A stretch of DNA of 48,966 nt from Thermoleophilia bacterium (GTDB lineage: Bacteria > Actinomycetota > Thermoleophilia > Gaiellales > Gaiellaceae): the NCBI GenBank assembly GCA_014534345.1, contig JACVRR010000002.1:1-48966 (forward strand). Direction: 5' to 3'. The position numbers were made by a program, and so were the translations under genes. The notes beneath the pieces were generated by a model. It searched no databases. It had not been told where the DNA came from and was given only the letters and a program-made list of their open reading frames with translations. Positions 15,550 to 25,975 of this stretch are shown here, in pieces. Positions within the stretch are counted from its first letter, which is position 1. Every line of letters starts with the position of its first letter.

Positions 15550-16838
15550 TAGGGGAACAGCCCCCTCGCCTCGATCGCGCCGGCCACCTCGCGGATGCCG
15601 GTGACGAGCGCCGCCCCGCGGAGCGTGAGCAGGCGATCGTCGGCGAGCTCCCAGACCCGGTCGAACGCGTCGCCGAGCTTCTCCGCCAGGCGCGCCCGCG
15701 TCTCCTCCCGCGTCCAGAAGAAGCGGCCGAGGTCCTGCACCCACTCGAAGTAGGACACCGTGACGCCGCCGGCGTTCGTGAGCACGTCGGGCAGCACGAC
15801 GACGCCGCGCTCGGCGAGGATCGCGTCAGCCTCGATCGAGGTCGGCCCGTTAGCGCCCTCGGCGATCACCCTGGCGGCGATCCGCCCGGCGTTCTCCTCG
15901 GTGATCTGGTCCTCGCGTGCCGCGAGTACCAGGACGTCGCACGGAAGCTCGAGCAGCTCGGCGTTGGTGATCGGGGTCGCGTGCGGATACCCCGCGAGCG
16001 CGCTGTTGACGGCGACCCACTCGCGCACAGATTGCAGGTCGAGGCCGCCAGCGCGGTAGATACCCCCGCTCACGTCCGAGACGGCGGTGACGGCGGCACC
16101 CCGCTCGGCGAGCTCCTGCGCCGCGATCCCGCCGACGTTCCCGAACCCCTGCACGACGCAGCGCGACTCGGACAGGCGAAACCCCAGCTGCCTGCAGGCG
16201 CGGTCGGCGACCATCACCACGCCGGCGCCGGTCGCCTCGTGGCGGAGCACCGAGCCCCCGACCGAGATGGGCTTCCCCGTGACGATCTCCGGCACTGCGT
16301 GCCCGACCTGCATCGAGTACGTGTCCATCATCCACGCCATCGTCTGCTCGTTCGTGGCCATGTCCGGCGCGGGGATGTCCTCCTGGGGGCCGATCACGGA
16401 GACGAGCTCGACGGTGAAGCGCCGCGTCAGGCGCTCGAGCTCGTCCTCGGACAGCTCCTTCGGGTGGCAGCGGATGCCGCCCTTCGCGCCCCCGTACGGG
16501 AGCCGCAGGAGCGCGCACTTCCACGTCATCCAGGTCGCCAGCGCAGCGCACTCGCCGAGCGTGACCTCCGGGTCGTAGCGCATCCCGCCCTTCGTCGGCC
16601 CGAGGACGGTCGAGTGCTGGACGCGGTAGCCGGGGAACACCTCGACCGTGCCGTCGTCGCGGGAGATCGGGATGCTCACCATCACGGCGCGTTCCGGGTG
16701 GCGCAGGCGCGCGGCGACCACCGGCGACACGTCGGCGTGCGGGAGCGCCTGCTCGAACTGCGTGCGGGCGGTACGAAAAAGGGGCGTATCCCACTCCAGC
16801 GGCGTCTCGGTCGCAGCCGGGTGCTCGATCCTCGCCAC
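15549..16838 (-). CDS. Glu/Leu/Phe/Val dehydrogenase (probable glutamate dehydrogenase)
   Basis: A 429-aa protein, full length for the hexameric GDH family. The N-terminal substrate domain contains HSTVLGPTKGGMRYDPEV and LPYGGAKGGIRCHP, which supply the substrate-binding and catalytic lysines. EDIPAPDMATN holds the catalytic aspartate. The Rossmann domain shows VVQGFGNVGGIAAQELAERG, and VIAEGANGPTSIEAD follows. It oxidatively deaminates glutamate (or a related amino acid) with NAD(P), linking carbon and nitrogen metabolism in the cytoplasm. ATG 16838 matches the family N-terminus. It is the first gene of a two-gene unit with the CBS protein, and the promoter lies in the 59 nt before the divergent tRNA-Leu. 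Confidence 0.93.
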   Translation of the reverse strand: MARIEHPAATETPLEWDTPLFRTARTQFEQALPHADVSPVVAARLRHPERAVMVSIPISRDDGTVEVFPGYRVQHSTVLGPTKGGMRYDPEVTLGECAALATWMTWKCALLRLPYGGAKGGIRCHPKELSEDELERLTRRFTVELVSVIGPQEDIPAPDMATNEQTMAWMMDTYSMQVGHAVPEIVTGKPISVGGSVLRHEATGAGVVMVADRACRQLGFRLSESRCVVQGFGNVGGIAAQELAERGAAVTAVSDVSGGIYRAGGLDLQSVREWVAVNSALAGYPHATPITNAELLELPCDVLVLAAREDQITEENAGRIAARVIAEGANGPTSIEADAILAERGVVVLPDVLTNAGGVTVSYFEWVQDLGRFFWTREETRARLAEKLGDAFDRVWELADDRLLTLRGAALVTGIREVAGAIEARGLFP

Positions 16839-16897
16839 AGCGAGAGTCTAGGCGCGGTCGGGCGACCGGTAGCGGCCGCCCTACAATGACCGCGCCC

Positions 16898-16981
16898 GCC
16901 GGGGTGGCGAAATCGGCATACGCGCCCGACTTAAAATCGGGTGTCCGCGAGGACGTGAGGGTTCGATTCCCTCCCCCGGCA
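16898..16981 (+). tRNA. tRNA-Leu (UAA)
   Basis: 84 nt beginning GCCGGGGTGGCGAAATCGG and ending CCCCCGGCA, CCA not encoded. The anticodon stem-loop CCCGA-CTTAAAA-TCGGG gives anticodon UAA. A long class II variable arm (TGTCCGCGAGGACG) follows, and the T-arm is GAGGG-TTCGATT-CCCTC. Its 3' part is the integration site of the following element. The tRNA stays complete because the element carries the same sequence. Confidence 0.97.
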
Positions 16982-16983
16982 TC
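16928..16983 (+). repeat. attL core (tRNA-Leu 3' end)
   Basis: Left copy of the 56-bp repeat, starting GACTTAAAATCGGGTG in the anticodon loop and ending two bases past the tRNA. It differs from the right copy only at 16968 (T here, C at 32917). Flanking bases differ outside the repeat. Confidence 0.95.
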
Positions 16984-17499
16984 TACCCGAAGTAGCCGGA
17001 AACGGGCCGGTTCAAGCGACCGGCTCGTTTTCTGTCTAGGCGCCGAAACGCGCAGGGGGCAACACGGGGGGCAACTGGCGGGCTGAGGTCGGCGCGCGTG
17101 AGCCTCCGCGTCCTGGTCGCCGCCGTCATCCTCGCGGCCTCGCTTGCCGGAGCCGTGCGGCTGTGGGGCTAGGCGACACGATTGCGCCTTCACCCAGCGA
17201 GCGGTCGGTGTGGTCGTTCTACTCCGACCGCGACAAGGAGCCAGAGTGGGCGGATCCCGCAGCAGTCGGACTAGCCGTCTCGGCATCGGAGTGGCCGGCG
17301 CCGATCCTTGCTCCGATGGCCGCGCGGCGCGCTTAGGGGACGGACGGTCATGCGGCCATGTTCAAGAAGAGGGGCGAGAGGGGGTCGACCCGAACGACAC
17401 GCCGGCTGGCCGCTTCCTCTCGGACTCCCGCCCCACCGCGAACGGTAGGGCGAATCGCCGGTTAGCGGTAGTGGCCGTTACGGACGCGTACCTGACGTC
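16984..17499. other. left end of the element, no supported gene
   Basis: About 515 nt between attL and the coiled-coil gene stop. It holds a tandem GGGGGCAAC motif at 17055-17075. A 24-codon hydrophobic ORF (GTG 17098 to TAG 17172) could be a membrane peptide but has no support. The sequence is less GC-biased than the host genes. Integrase and Xis binding sites would be expected here. Confidence 0.5.
17055..17075. repeat. tandem GGGGGCAAC motif, candidate integrase arm site (left)
   Basis: Two copies of GGGGGCAAC start 12 bp apart, about 70 bp inside attL. The same motif occurs as an 11-bp-spaced pair near attR (32738, 32749) and in reverse orientation inside the element (25515, 25526; single at 23451). 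Spacing near one helical turn and placement at both ends fit arm-type integrase sites. Chance in GC-rich DNA cannot be excluded. Confidence 0.4.
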
Positions 17500-20491
<2,992 letters not shown>

Positions 20492-20510
20492 AAGGGAAGT
20501 GGCCCGCTGC

Positions 20511-21614
20511 CTACGCGGCCTCGTCCTCAAAGCGTGCCTCCTCCGAGAACTCTCGTACGACCCCGGGTTGGAGGTACCGGTTGAGTGGCGGCCTCGTTCG
20601 CTCAAGTGCCGCGTCAACGTTCGATGCGGAGAGGTACCGGCAGCGATCCCTCAACGGCGGATCGAACGACTCGAACGTCGGCCGAGTGATCTCGCCGTAC
20701 ACCTTCGATCGGCGCTCATCAGGCGCGACGATGAATAGGTCAATCGAAGTGTTCGGCTGAAGCGCCACGAGGTCACTCATCCGCAGCAGGCCCGAGTAGA
20801 TGCTTGTCGTCGCCTCCACCTCGAACGCCGCCACGATCGTCCGCCCCCGGATCCAGAGAACGTCGATGGAACGGATCACCTCCGCTGATGCCGGGTCGAC
20901 ACCGACCGGCGGGAAGGCCTTCAACACGTGGCCCGCGAAGTCGTGTCCATCGAAGCTCTTGCCTCGCTCATCGGGCGCAACCCAGACGTCACAGCCGAGA
21001 GCCTTGCCGAGTGTGATTAGCTTCCAAACAAGCTCGGTATGCGGAGTCGCACGACCCCGCCGCTCGCTGTCGAGCGCGAGTTCGTCGGCCGGCCGCTCGA
21101 TCGCCGGCGGCGGAATTCGCTTCGGCCTCTTGCGAGGAAGGCGAACTGGAGACGCCTCGCGCGGCTCGGAAAGGAGTTCCATGAGCTTCGCGCCGTCCTC
21201 CGCCGGCATCCGCTTGAGCGAGCGCCGGAACATCCCGCTGTAGCTTCGCGGATCCATGCATCTCAGGACTCCTAGCGTCGCCTGAACGGGCAAACCTTGC
21301 TCGACCGGAAGGGCGATTAGAGGGGAAGTCTCGAACCGCGCAGGGAACAGCGCTCGACCATCGGACCCTGTACCCCAGAGGGCGTCGTCGTAGTCGAGGA
21401 ACATCGGACTCTCGACGCGGAGCATTCCCACCCAGCGCTGAGCCGGCGCCTTGACGTAGCAGGCGAGTACATCGCCGACCTCGACTGCGGCGAAGGTCGA
21501 CGTGAAGTAGCCACCCCGCCCCGGCGTCGGGGGAGGGAAGCCCGACACGCGGAACTCCCGCTGACCGGCCTGGCTCCACGTCTCCACCGTGAAGATGTCA
21601 GTCCAGAACCCCAC
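20511..21614 (-). CDS. EVE-domain protein with C-terminal nuclease-like domain
   Basis: A 367-aa protein, ATG 21614. Residues 1-150 look like an EVE/PUA-like domain: FWTDIFTVETWSQA...GGYFTSTFAAVEVGDVLACYVKAPAQRWVGMLRVES. EVE domains recognise modified bases. After a basic proline-rich linker (RLPRKRPKRIPPP) the C-terminal half contains IDVLWIRGRTIVAAFEVEATTSIYSGLLRMSDL, with the D...E-x-E spacing of a PD-(D/E)xK-type core. VEA replaces the usual ExK. LFIVAPDERRSKVYGEITRPTF follows. It is convergent with the methyltransferase-nuclease gene, with 19 nt between stops. Together they may form a modification-based defence unit. This is an inference from domains and position. Confidence 0.7.
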   Translation of the reverse strand: MGFWTDIFTVETWSQAGQREFRVSGFPPPTPGRGGYFTSTFAAVEVGDVLACYVKAPAQRWVGMLRVESPMFLDYDDALWGTGSDGRALFPARFETSPLIALPVEQGLPVQATLGVLRCMDPRSYSGMFRRSLKRMPAEDGAKLMELLSEPREASPVRLPRKRPKRIPPPAIERPADELALDSERRGRATPHTELVWKLITLGKALGCDVWVAPDERGKSFDGHDFAGHVLKAFPPVGVDPASAEVIRSIDVLWIRGRTIVAAFEVEATTSIYSGLLRMSDLVALQPNTSIDLFIVAPDERRSKVYGEITRPTFESFDPPLRDRCRYLSASNVDAALERTRPPLNRYLQPGVVREFSEEARFEDEAA

Positions 21615-21666
21615 GACGCCTGGCGATCGTCCCAGGTAGCGATGCCGCCTTCAAGTCGGCCCGTAG

Positions 21667-22059
21667 GCTGTCGCCCGGCGGCTCATCGGATTCCGATCGG
21701 CGCCGCCGAGAGAGCTGAATCGCTTGCACGAGTCGATCCGTATGGCCGAAGGCGCGGCAACAACGGCAAGCCGCGACGACACGTCGCTCAAGGACCTGCT
21801 CTCCCCGTACGACACCGACCGAAGCGCGCTGACCGACGCGGGGAAGCTCGCGCATCGGGGGTTCGACTGCCGAACCGCCATCCTCATCTACGGGTTTGAC
21901 TACGCCGACCGCCCGCTCGACCCAGCGATCGAGGCATTCGAGCTATTAGGGAGCCACCGCGTCCAGCTCGGGCGTCGACACGAGGCGCGCCTCGACCACC
22001 TCGTCCACCCTGTACACGCCGCCGGGCGTGTCTTCGGGTGGGAGGTCCGCGCAACGTGA
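21667..22059 (+). pseudogene. N-terminally truncated hypothetical gene
   Basis: The frame is open from 21667, just after an in-frame TAG, and reads AVARRLIGFRSAPPRELNRL, then SLKDLLSPYDTDRSALTDAGKL. It continues as TAILIYGFDYADRPLDPAIEAF and LVHPVHAAGRVFGWEV to the stop. The segment AILIYGFDYxDxPLDPAIEAFE looks like the conserved C-terminal part of a longer uncharacterised protein. No good start exists in the frame: the track uses TTG 21724, and ATG 21742 is possible. Upstream sequence in another frame could be the lost N-terminus. A short functional product cannot be excluded. Confidence 0.5.
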
Positions 22060-22163
22060 CGCGAGGCGATCGCCGGATCCCGTCCACGTCAGCCCGTAGC
22101 TCCCGCCCCGCGGTAGAGGATCGGACGGGGCGCCGCGGCGAGCATCGGCTGATCGTGTGGACG

Positions 22164-22487
22164 CTAATGCCGCGGGCGCCGCGCAGCAGCTGCGAGTAGC
22201 GGATAGGCGTCGCCCCCGTGCCGGCCAGGCAGCGCGGCGAGCGCAGCGACGACGAGCTGGGCCTCGGCGAGCGTCGTGACGGTTCGCTCGCCGAAGTAGC
22301 GAGCGAGCCACCGCAATGCGGCGCGCTCGTAGAGGTCCGGCCGCTTCTCGGCGATCAAGACGACCAGCTCCAGTGCGTCCGCGAGATTCAGCGTCGGCAT
22401 GTCGCGCGCCTCCGCCAGCGCGAGCGTGACGTTGCGCGTCTTGATCGCCCGCTGGAAGGCGGCGTAGGGGGATCCTGCTGCTCCCAC
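22164..22487 (-). CDS. small helical hypothetical protein, 107 aa
   Basis: Soluble and mostly helical: YAAFQRAIKTRNVTLALAEA, MPTLNLADALELVVLIAEKRPDLYERAALRWLARY, then TLAEAQLVVAALAALPG. The pattern of a leading helix, LxxALELVxLIAxKRPxxYxRAALRW and an alanine-rich last helix recurs in short actinobacterial hypothetical proteins that I have seen without function. ATG 22487. It is divergent from the following secreted or anchored protein. Confidence 0.65.
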   Translation of the reverse strand: MGAAGSPYAAFQRAIKTRNVTLALAEARDMPTLNLADALELVVLIAEKRPDLYERAALRWLARYFGERTVTTLAEAQLVVAALAALPGRHGGDAYPLLAAAARRPRH

Positions 22488-22596
22488 CGAACGTGCGTTC
22501 TATCGCAGGCGCGACGCTCGGTGCCAGCTCCCCCGCCCCCCTCCGCGTCCCGGCGGGCTGGAACTCACGCGAACGATGTACTAGCGTCCGCGAGCG

Positions 22597-22911
22597 GTGA
22601 GCCGCTTCCTCGCCGGTGTGGCCGTCGGCGCGACGGCGGTACTCGGAGCAGTCGCCCTCTACGCTCACATGGAGCCGGACGGCCGCCGCGAGCAACCGGA
22701 GGGGTACGAGCGGGCGCGGGGGTACGCGTACGTTCTCGCCGAGACACTTGCCCTGCCGAGGACGACGGAGGGCAGGCACATCGCGGGCGACATCTGGAAG
22801 GCGCGGTTCCTCTACCCAGGTGGCTCGTGTGCGGAGGCCTGGAATATCGACGTACGCCACTTTCGGGCGAACTTGGACGACTTGGACGGCGTAACCGAGT
22901 CGTCGTGCTGA
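22597..22911 (+). CDS. signal-anchored hypothetical protein, 104 aa
   Basis: From GTG 22597 the N-terminus SRFLAGVAVGATAVLGAVALYAHMEP is a signal peptide or single membrane anchor. About 75 polar residues follow with two cysteines (GGSCAEAW and ESSC at the end) that could form a disulfide outside the cell. No recognised family. The last residues SSC form a C-terminal cysteine. It is a single-gene unit in the cargo part of the element. Confidence 0.55.
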   Translation: MSRFLAGVAVGATAVLGAVALYAHMEPDGRREQPEGYERARGYAYVLAETLALPRTTEGRHIAGDIWKARFLYPGGSCAEAWNIDVRHFRANLDDLDGVTESSC

Positions 22912-23132
22912 CGCCCCAAATGGCTTGACGGCCGCTCCAACCTTCGGGCAAAGTTCCGAGTGCATCACGAGCGACGCCGACGAGCGTCCACCAACCGAGC
23001 GAGCAACGGTGGTTCGATGATGCGGCCCCTTCGGGCAAGCATCGGGAGATGCGGCCTCCTTCGGAGGCAAGCTCGCAGAGAAGGGCCTAACGGCCTGGGT
23101 GGTCGCTCCTCCGGCAGAGAGGAGGAGCAGCA

Positions 23133-24020
23133 ATGCCAGAAATGTCAAGAGAGGAGGCCGCTCCCTTGCTGAGGCCCTTCATCGGCTCCGTCATCACCCC
23201 CGCGAGCTTCGGCTGCATGGGGACGAAGGAGGTCGCCGCCGAGCTGGGCGTCACCGAGGAGACGGTCAGGCAGTGGTGGCTCGACGGGAAGCTTCCGCCG
23301 ACCGAGTCCGTGGCCGACTCGTTCCACCGGCCGGTCCCGTACTGGAAGATCGAGACGATCAGGAAGTGGATCGCCGGCTTCCCCGACGACGATCCTCGGA
23401 GCGCGGCGGGGCGGACACGAGCGGCAGGGTTAGAAGACGTGCCGCCCCCAGTTGCCCCCCAGCCCGACGAGAGGCCGCTGGAGGCATCGGATCAGCAGTG
23501 GCGGGGCGTCCGAGTCGGCGACCGCTGGTACGCGCGCCCGCCACGAGGGGCAGTCGAGATCGACGGCAAGTGGAGCGTCCAGCACGCCCTCGACGACACG
23601 CTCGCCTACTTCTCGACCAAGTTCGACCCGGACGAGGAGGAGGCGATCTTCCGGGTCCCGCTGAGCCACCCCGTCCGCCGGGGCGTCGAGAAGCTCGCCA
23701 AGGGGTGGTACGAGTCGATCCGCGAGGTCGAGAGGCTGAAGGGGGAGCTGAAGAAGCCGGGCGCGTCGTGGTCGGCCTACCACCGGGAGAAGCGCGAGGC
23801 GGGGAGGATCGCGCTTCTCGCGCTCGCGGCCGTGCCGATCCTCGCGCTTGTGACCGGCGCGGTCTTGACGACGGTTGTGTATGGCCGCCGAGGCAACGTG
23901 CTGGACGTCCTGCTGATCCTCGCCACGGCGGTCGCGTGGATGCGGGCGGCGGAGCTGTTCGACGCCTACACCGTTCGGCACTGGGACGCGGCCAAGCCGC
24001 TCGACGAGGAGGAGGATTGA
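23133..24020 (+). CDS. HTH (excisionase-like) protein with two transmembrane helices
   Basis: 295 aa from ATG 23133 with an AGAGGAGGAG ribosome site. Residues about 28-75 form a MerR/Xis-type winged HTH: MGTKEVAAELGVTEETVRQWWLDGKLP...HRPVPYWKIETIRKWI. A middle region (about 100-215) has no known domain but includes DDTLAYFSTKFDPDEEEAIF. Two membrane helices follow, IALLALAAVPILALVTGAVLTTVV and VLDVLLILATAVAWMRAAELF, with a short acidic tail. A membrane-tethered DNA-binding protein is unusual, and it could tie element DNA or a promoter to the membrane. Its stop overlaps the next start by one base (TGATG). Confidence 0.7.
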   Translation: MPEMSREEAAPLLRPFIGSVITPASFGCMGTKEVAAELGVTEETVRQWWLDGKLPPTESVADSFHRPVPYWKIETIRKWIAGFPDDDPRSAAGRTRAAGLEDVPPPVAPQPDERPLEASDQQWRGVRVGDRWYARPPRGAVEIDGKWSVQHALDDTLAYFSTKFDPDEEEAIFRVPLSHPVRRGVEKLAKGWYESIREVERLKGELKKPGASWSAYHREKREAGRIALLALAAVPILALVTGAVLTTVVYGRRGNVLDVLLILATAVAWMRAAELFDAYTVRHWDAAKPLDEEED

Positions 24021-24307
24021 TGCCCCGCCACATCCCCAACTTCTGGGTCACGACCAAGATCGACGGCTACTCGTCCGTCCTCACCGGCGGCCCTCAGCAC
24101 ATCGAGGGCGGCTTCGAGCTGACCGTGCAGCAGCGTGACGACGATGGTCTCGTGCCGGCCGTACGCGTCGTCGGGCGTGCGTCGCCCGAAGGCGAGATCT
24201 CGCTGGAGGTGTACGACGGGGTGGGCCGCCTGATCGCCCGCAACGTCACCCGCCGCTGGCGTCCGGTCGACGAGGACCACCGCCAGAGCATTTCTCCGGT
24301 CCGCTGA
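24020..24307 (+). CDS. small hypothetical protein, 95 aa
   Basis: ATG 24020 shares its A with the stop of the HTH-membrane protein, so the two are co-translated. The product (FWVTTKIDGYSSVLTGGPQHIEGGFELTVQQRDDD...SLEVYDGVGRLIARNVTRRW) is predicted to be a small beta-rich protein. Similar short proteins with TKIDGxxxxLxxGP accompany mobile-element genes in actinobacteria. Function unknown. The ORF track merged it with a long false frame starting at 23099. Confidence 0.7.
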   Translation: MPRHIPNFWVTTKIDGYSSVLTGGPQHIEGGFELTVQQRDDDGLVPAVRVVGRASPEGEISLEVYDGVGRLIARNVTRRWRPVDEDHRQSISPVR

Positions 24308-24341
24308 CGGCCTCCGAGTGGTCGGCTGGACCTGTTGCCCT

Positions 24342-24357
24342 CCCCGGCCCTTCGGGG
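24342..24357. terminator. possible bidirectional terminator hairpin
   Basis: CCCCG-GCCCTT-CGGGG lies between the stop of the plus-strand gene at 24307 and the convergent minus-strand frames starting at 24380. No T-run follows, so support is from position and symmetry only. Confidence 0.3.
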
Positions 24358-24379
24358 ACCGGAGAAGCGGTCCTAGCGG

Positions 24380-24562
24380 CTAGATGTAGTCGAGGACGAA
24401 GGCGACCAGCCCGCCGCCGTACAGGAGGGCTGCGTACAGCAGAACGAACCGTTCTGCGCCGAGGGTGGTGGCGAGCGTGGTAGCTCCCGGGGCCGTACCG
24501 GGCCGGGTCGCGCGGGAACGGGTGCGGCGCATCCGCGCCGTCTTGTAGCGCGTCAGCTCCAC
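24380..24562 (-). CDS. possible small single-TM protein, 60 aa
   Basis: From GTG 24562 (GAGGTCGGC upstream) the frame gives a basic N-terminus (ELTRYKTARMRRTRSRATR). A good hydrophobic helix ends the protein (FVLLYAALLYGGGLVAFVLDYI). This basic-then-TM pattern is not expected of a random frame, but there is no homology I can name. The gene could be translated from the same transcript as the membrane protein upstream (24645-25223). The longer track ORF starting at 24700 overlaps that gene. Confidence 0.35.
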   Translation of the reverse strand: MELTRYKTARMRRTRSRATRPGTAPGATTLATTLGAERFVLLYAALLYGGGLVAFVLDYI

Positions 24563-24644
24563 GCCGACCTCATCATGCTTGCGCGGCTCTCGCAGGCTCT
24601 CGTCGCGCCCGCGCTGTTCCGCTCGCGGCGTGAAGACTGTGGAG

Positions 24645-25223
24645 TCAATCGCCTTCCTTGTCGTGGTAGACCTGGACCTTCGCGCTGACTCCCTGTGCAT
24701 ACGAGTCGAGGATCATCTCGTCGTCCGTGAAGCTCTTGACGACGGCGATGGTTCGAAGACGCCATCTCACCCTCTTCGGGAGTGGCGGCTGCACAATCGT
24801 GTGCGTCGGCTCAAGAAACTCCACTGCCCGCGCGGGGCGACCCGTCGGAACACGCTGATTCGGCTGTCCAAGCAGATCGAAGCGCACGACTGAGAAGTCG
24901 GCGCTAGGCGTAATCGCGACGCCGTGGACGGTAAGAGATGCCGTCACGAACGAGGAGCCTTGGGTGACGCCGGGCTTATAGGACTTACCCCACGGGGGCG
25001 GTAACTGCCAGCCGTGAGTCCGCCAGTACCAGAGAGCAGCAGCCAATAGCAACGCTGCGACTCCGTAGGCGAACGTGTAGTTCCAGGGCGGCTCCAACTG
25101 CGTCCAGAAGCCAAGCACCGAAGCGATCACCGCGAGGAATCCCGTCCCGGCGAGGGCATTGATGGTGTGACGGATGATCCAGTCGGCGGCTCGCTTCGCC
25201 ACAGGCTGACGATACTGCGCCAT
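24645..25223 (-). CDS. hypothetical membrane protein with two TM helices, 192 aa
   Basis: From ATG 25223, two membrane helices occupy about residues 20-65 (TINALAGTGFLAVIASVLGF and FAYGVAALLLAAALWYW). A 125-residue soluble domain follows, predicted beta-rich (SSFVTASLTVHGVAITPSADFSVVRFDLLGQ, then RRLRTIAVVKSF-like strands). It resembles small membrane proteins of actinobacterial accessory regions without assigned role. It may form a unit with the small TM frame downstream. Confidence 0.65.
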   Translation of the reverse strand: MAQYRQPVAKRAADWIIRHTINALAGTGFLAVIASVLGFWTQLEPPWNYTFAYGVAALLLAAALWYWRTHGWQLPPPWGKSYKPGVTQGSSFVTASLTVHGVAITPSADFSVVRFDLLGQPNQRVPTGRPARAVEFLEPTHTIVQPPLPKRVRWRLRTIAVVKSFTDDEMILDSYAQGVSAKVQVYHDKEGD

Positions 25224-25347
25224 GATTCGTCGTCACCTTCACCCGCCACCGCGCCAATCTCGCCAAACCTTCCTAGTAGGCCGCCCTCGGCATCGACGTG
25301 CCGAAGGCGTTGTCGGGGTAAGCAACAACAAGGGGAGGAGACGGGTC

Positions 25348-25620
25348 TCAGTTCTGGCGCGGGTCCCCTCCGCCCGCGGGCGCCCGGACGTCGCGCGTGG
25401 GGGAGGGGGTCCGGCGGGAGGGTTCATGCCGCGCGGGGGTGTCGGTGCCGGCGGAGGGGTCGATGTTCGGGGTTGCACGGGTAGGCGACGGTGTCCGCGG
25501 CGCCCGCCCGGCCGGTTGCCCACCTGTTGCCCCCCGCCGCGCAAACCCGCCTCCCTCCACGGCTTCCGTAGGCGGTGCCGGATTTGAAATCAGGTAGCCG
25601 GCGACAGGATCAGACGGCAT
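25348..25620 (-). CDS. possible proline-rich disordered protein, 90 aa
   Basis: ATG 25620 follows a good CTGGAGGGTGTG ribosome site. The product begins PSDPVAGYLISNPAPPTEAV and then becomes proline/arginine/threonine-rich (SPTRATPNIDPSAGTD, SRRTPSPTRD), so it is disordered. The ribosome site argues for translation and the composition argues against. It would be the last gene after the six-gene operon, separated from it by 355 nt. The track's 239-aa version starts too far upstream. Confidence 0.35.
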   Translation of the reverse strand: MPSDPVAGYLISNPAPPTEAVEGGGFARRGATGGQPAGRAPRTPSPTRATPNIDPSAGTDTPARHEPSRRTPSPTRDVRAPAGGGDPRQN

Positions 25621-25975
25621 CACACCCTCCAGCTCGCCCAGTCCGCCCCGGCCCGAAGTCCGATGGCGATTGGCCCTTCGGGCTGGGGCAGCGCGGCTCC
25701 GGGAGGTGGGAGCCGGAGGCGAGTCGCCGCCATCCCTGCGCGGTTGACGGCTGCGGGACGCAGCCGGCCTCGCAGTCGTGGACGGCGGGGGCGTCGAGCG
25801 GGGAGGTCGTCCGCTCGAACCCGATCCTCGCTCGGGGCGGCGGGTGCTTCCCCGGCCGGCTCCCGCGCCGCGGTTGGCCGCTGGGAGAGTGAGACAGCGG
25901 GCCGCGTCGCAGGGCCGGCGGGGAGTCGAGCGGGGAGGTAGACCGCTCGAACTTGCGGCGGGGCAGTTCAGGTTG
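25621..25975. other. intergenic with repeated hairpin motif
   Basis: 355 nt of GC-rich sequence with no convincing gene. It contains two imperfect copies of a roughly 40-bp unit at about 25785-25823 and 25917-25955, described separately. Several overlapping ORFs are arginine/serine-rich noise. Confidence 0.45.
25795..25949. repeat. two copies of a hairpin unit CGAGCGG-9-CCGCTCG
   Basis: CGAGCGG-GGAGGTCGT-CCGCTCG at 25795-25817 and CGAGCGG-GGAGGTAGA-CCGCTCG at 25927-25949 have identical 7-bp arms, equal loops and similar flanks (GTCGAGCGGGGAGGT...CTCGAAC). They lie 132 bp apart downstream of the six-gene operon. They could be operators, recombination sites or RNA structures. Confidence 0.5.

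Noticed and set aside
17098-17172. 24-aa hydrophobic ORF near attL
   Set aside because: The product looks membrane-like, but there is no ribosome site or coupling, and short hydrophobic frames are common in GC-rich sequence.
15850-17286. 478-aa minus ORF running through tRNA-Leu
   Set aside because: It contains the well-known artefact translation of tRNA-Leu (TPDFKSGAYADFATPAG) and is antisense-frame noise over the dehydrogenase.
25570-25605. tRNA-Ser(UGA)-like anticodon stem (CCGGATTTGAAATCAGG)
   Set aside because: The stem has a mismatch, and no matching acceptor, T-arm or variable arm is found. It also lies within a possible coding frame.
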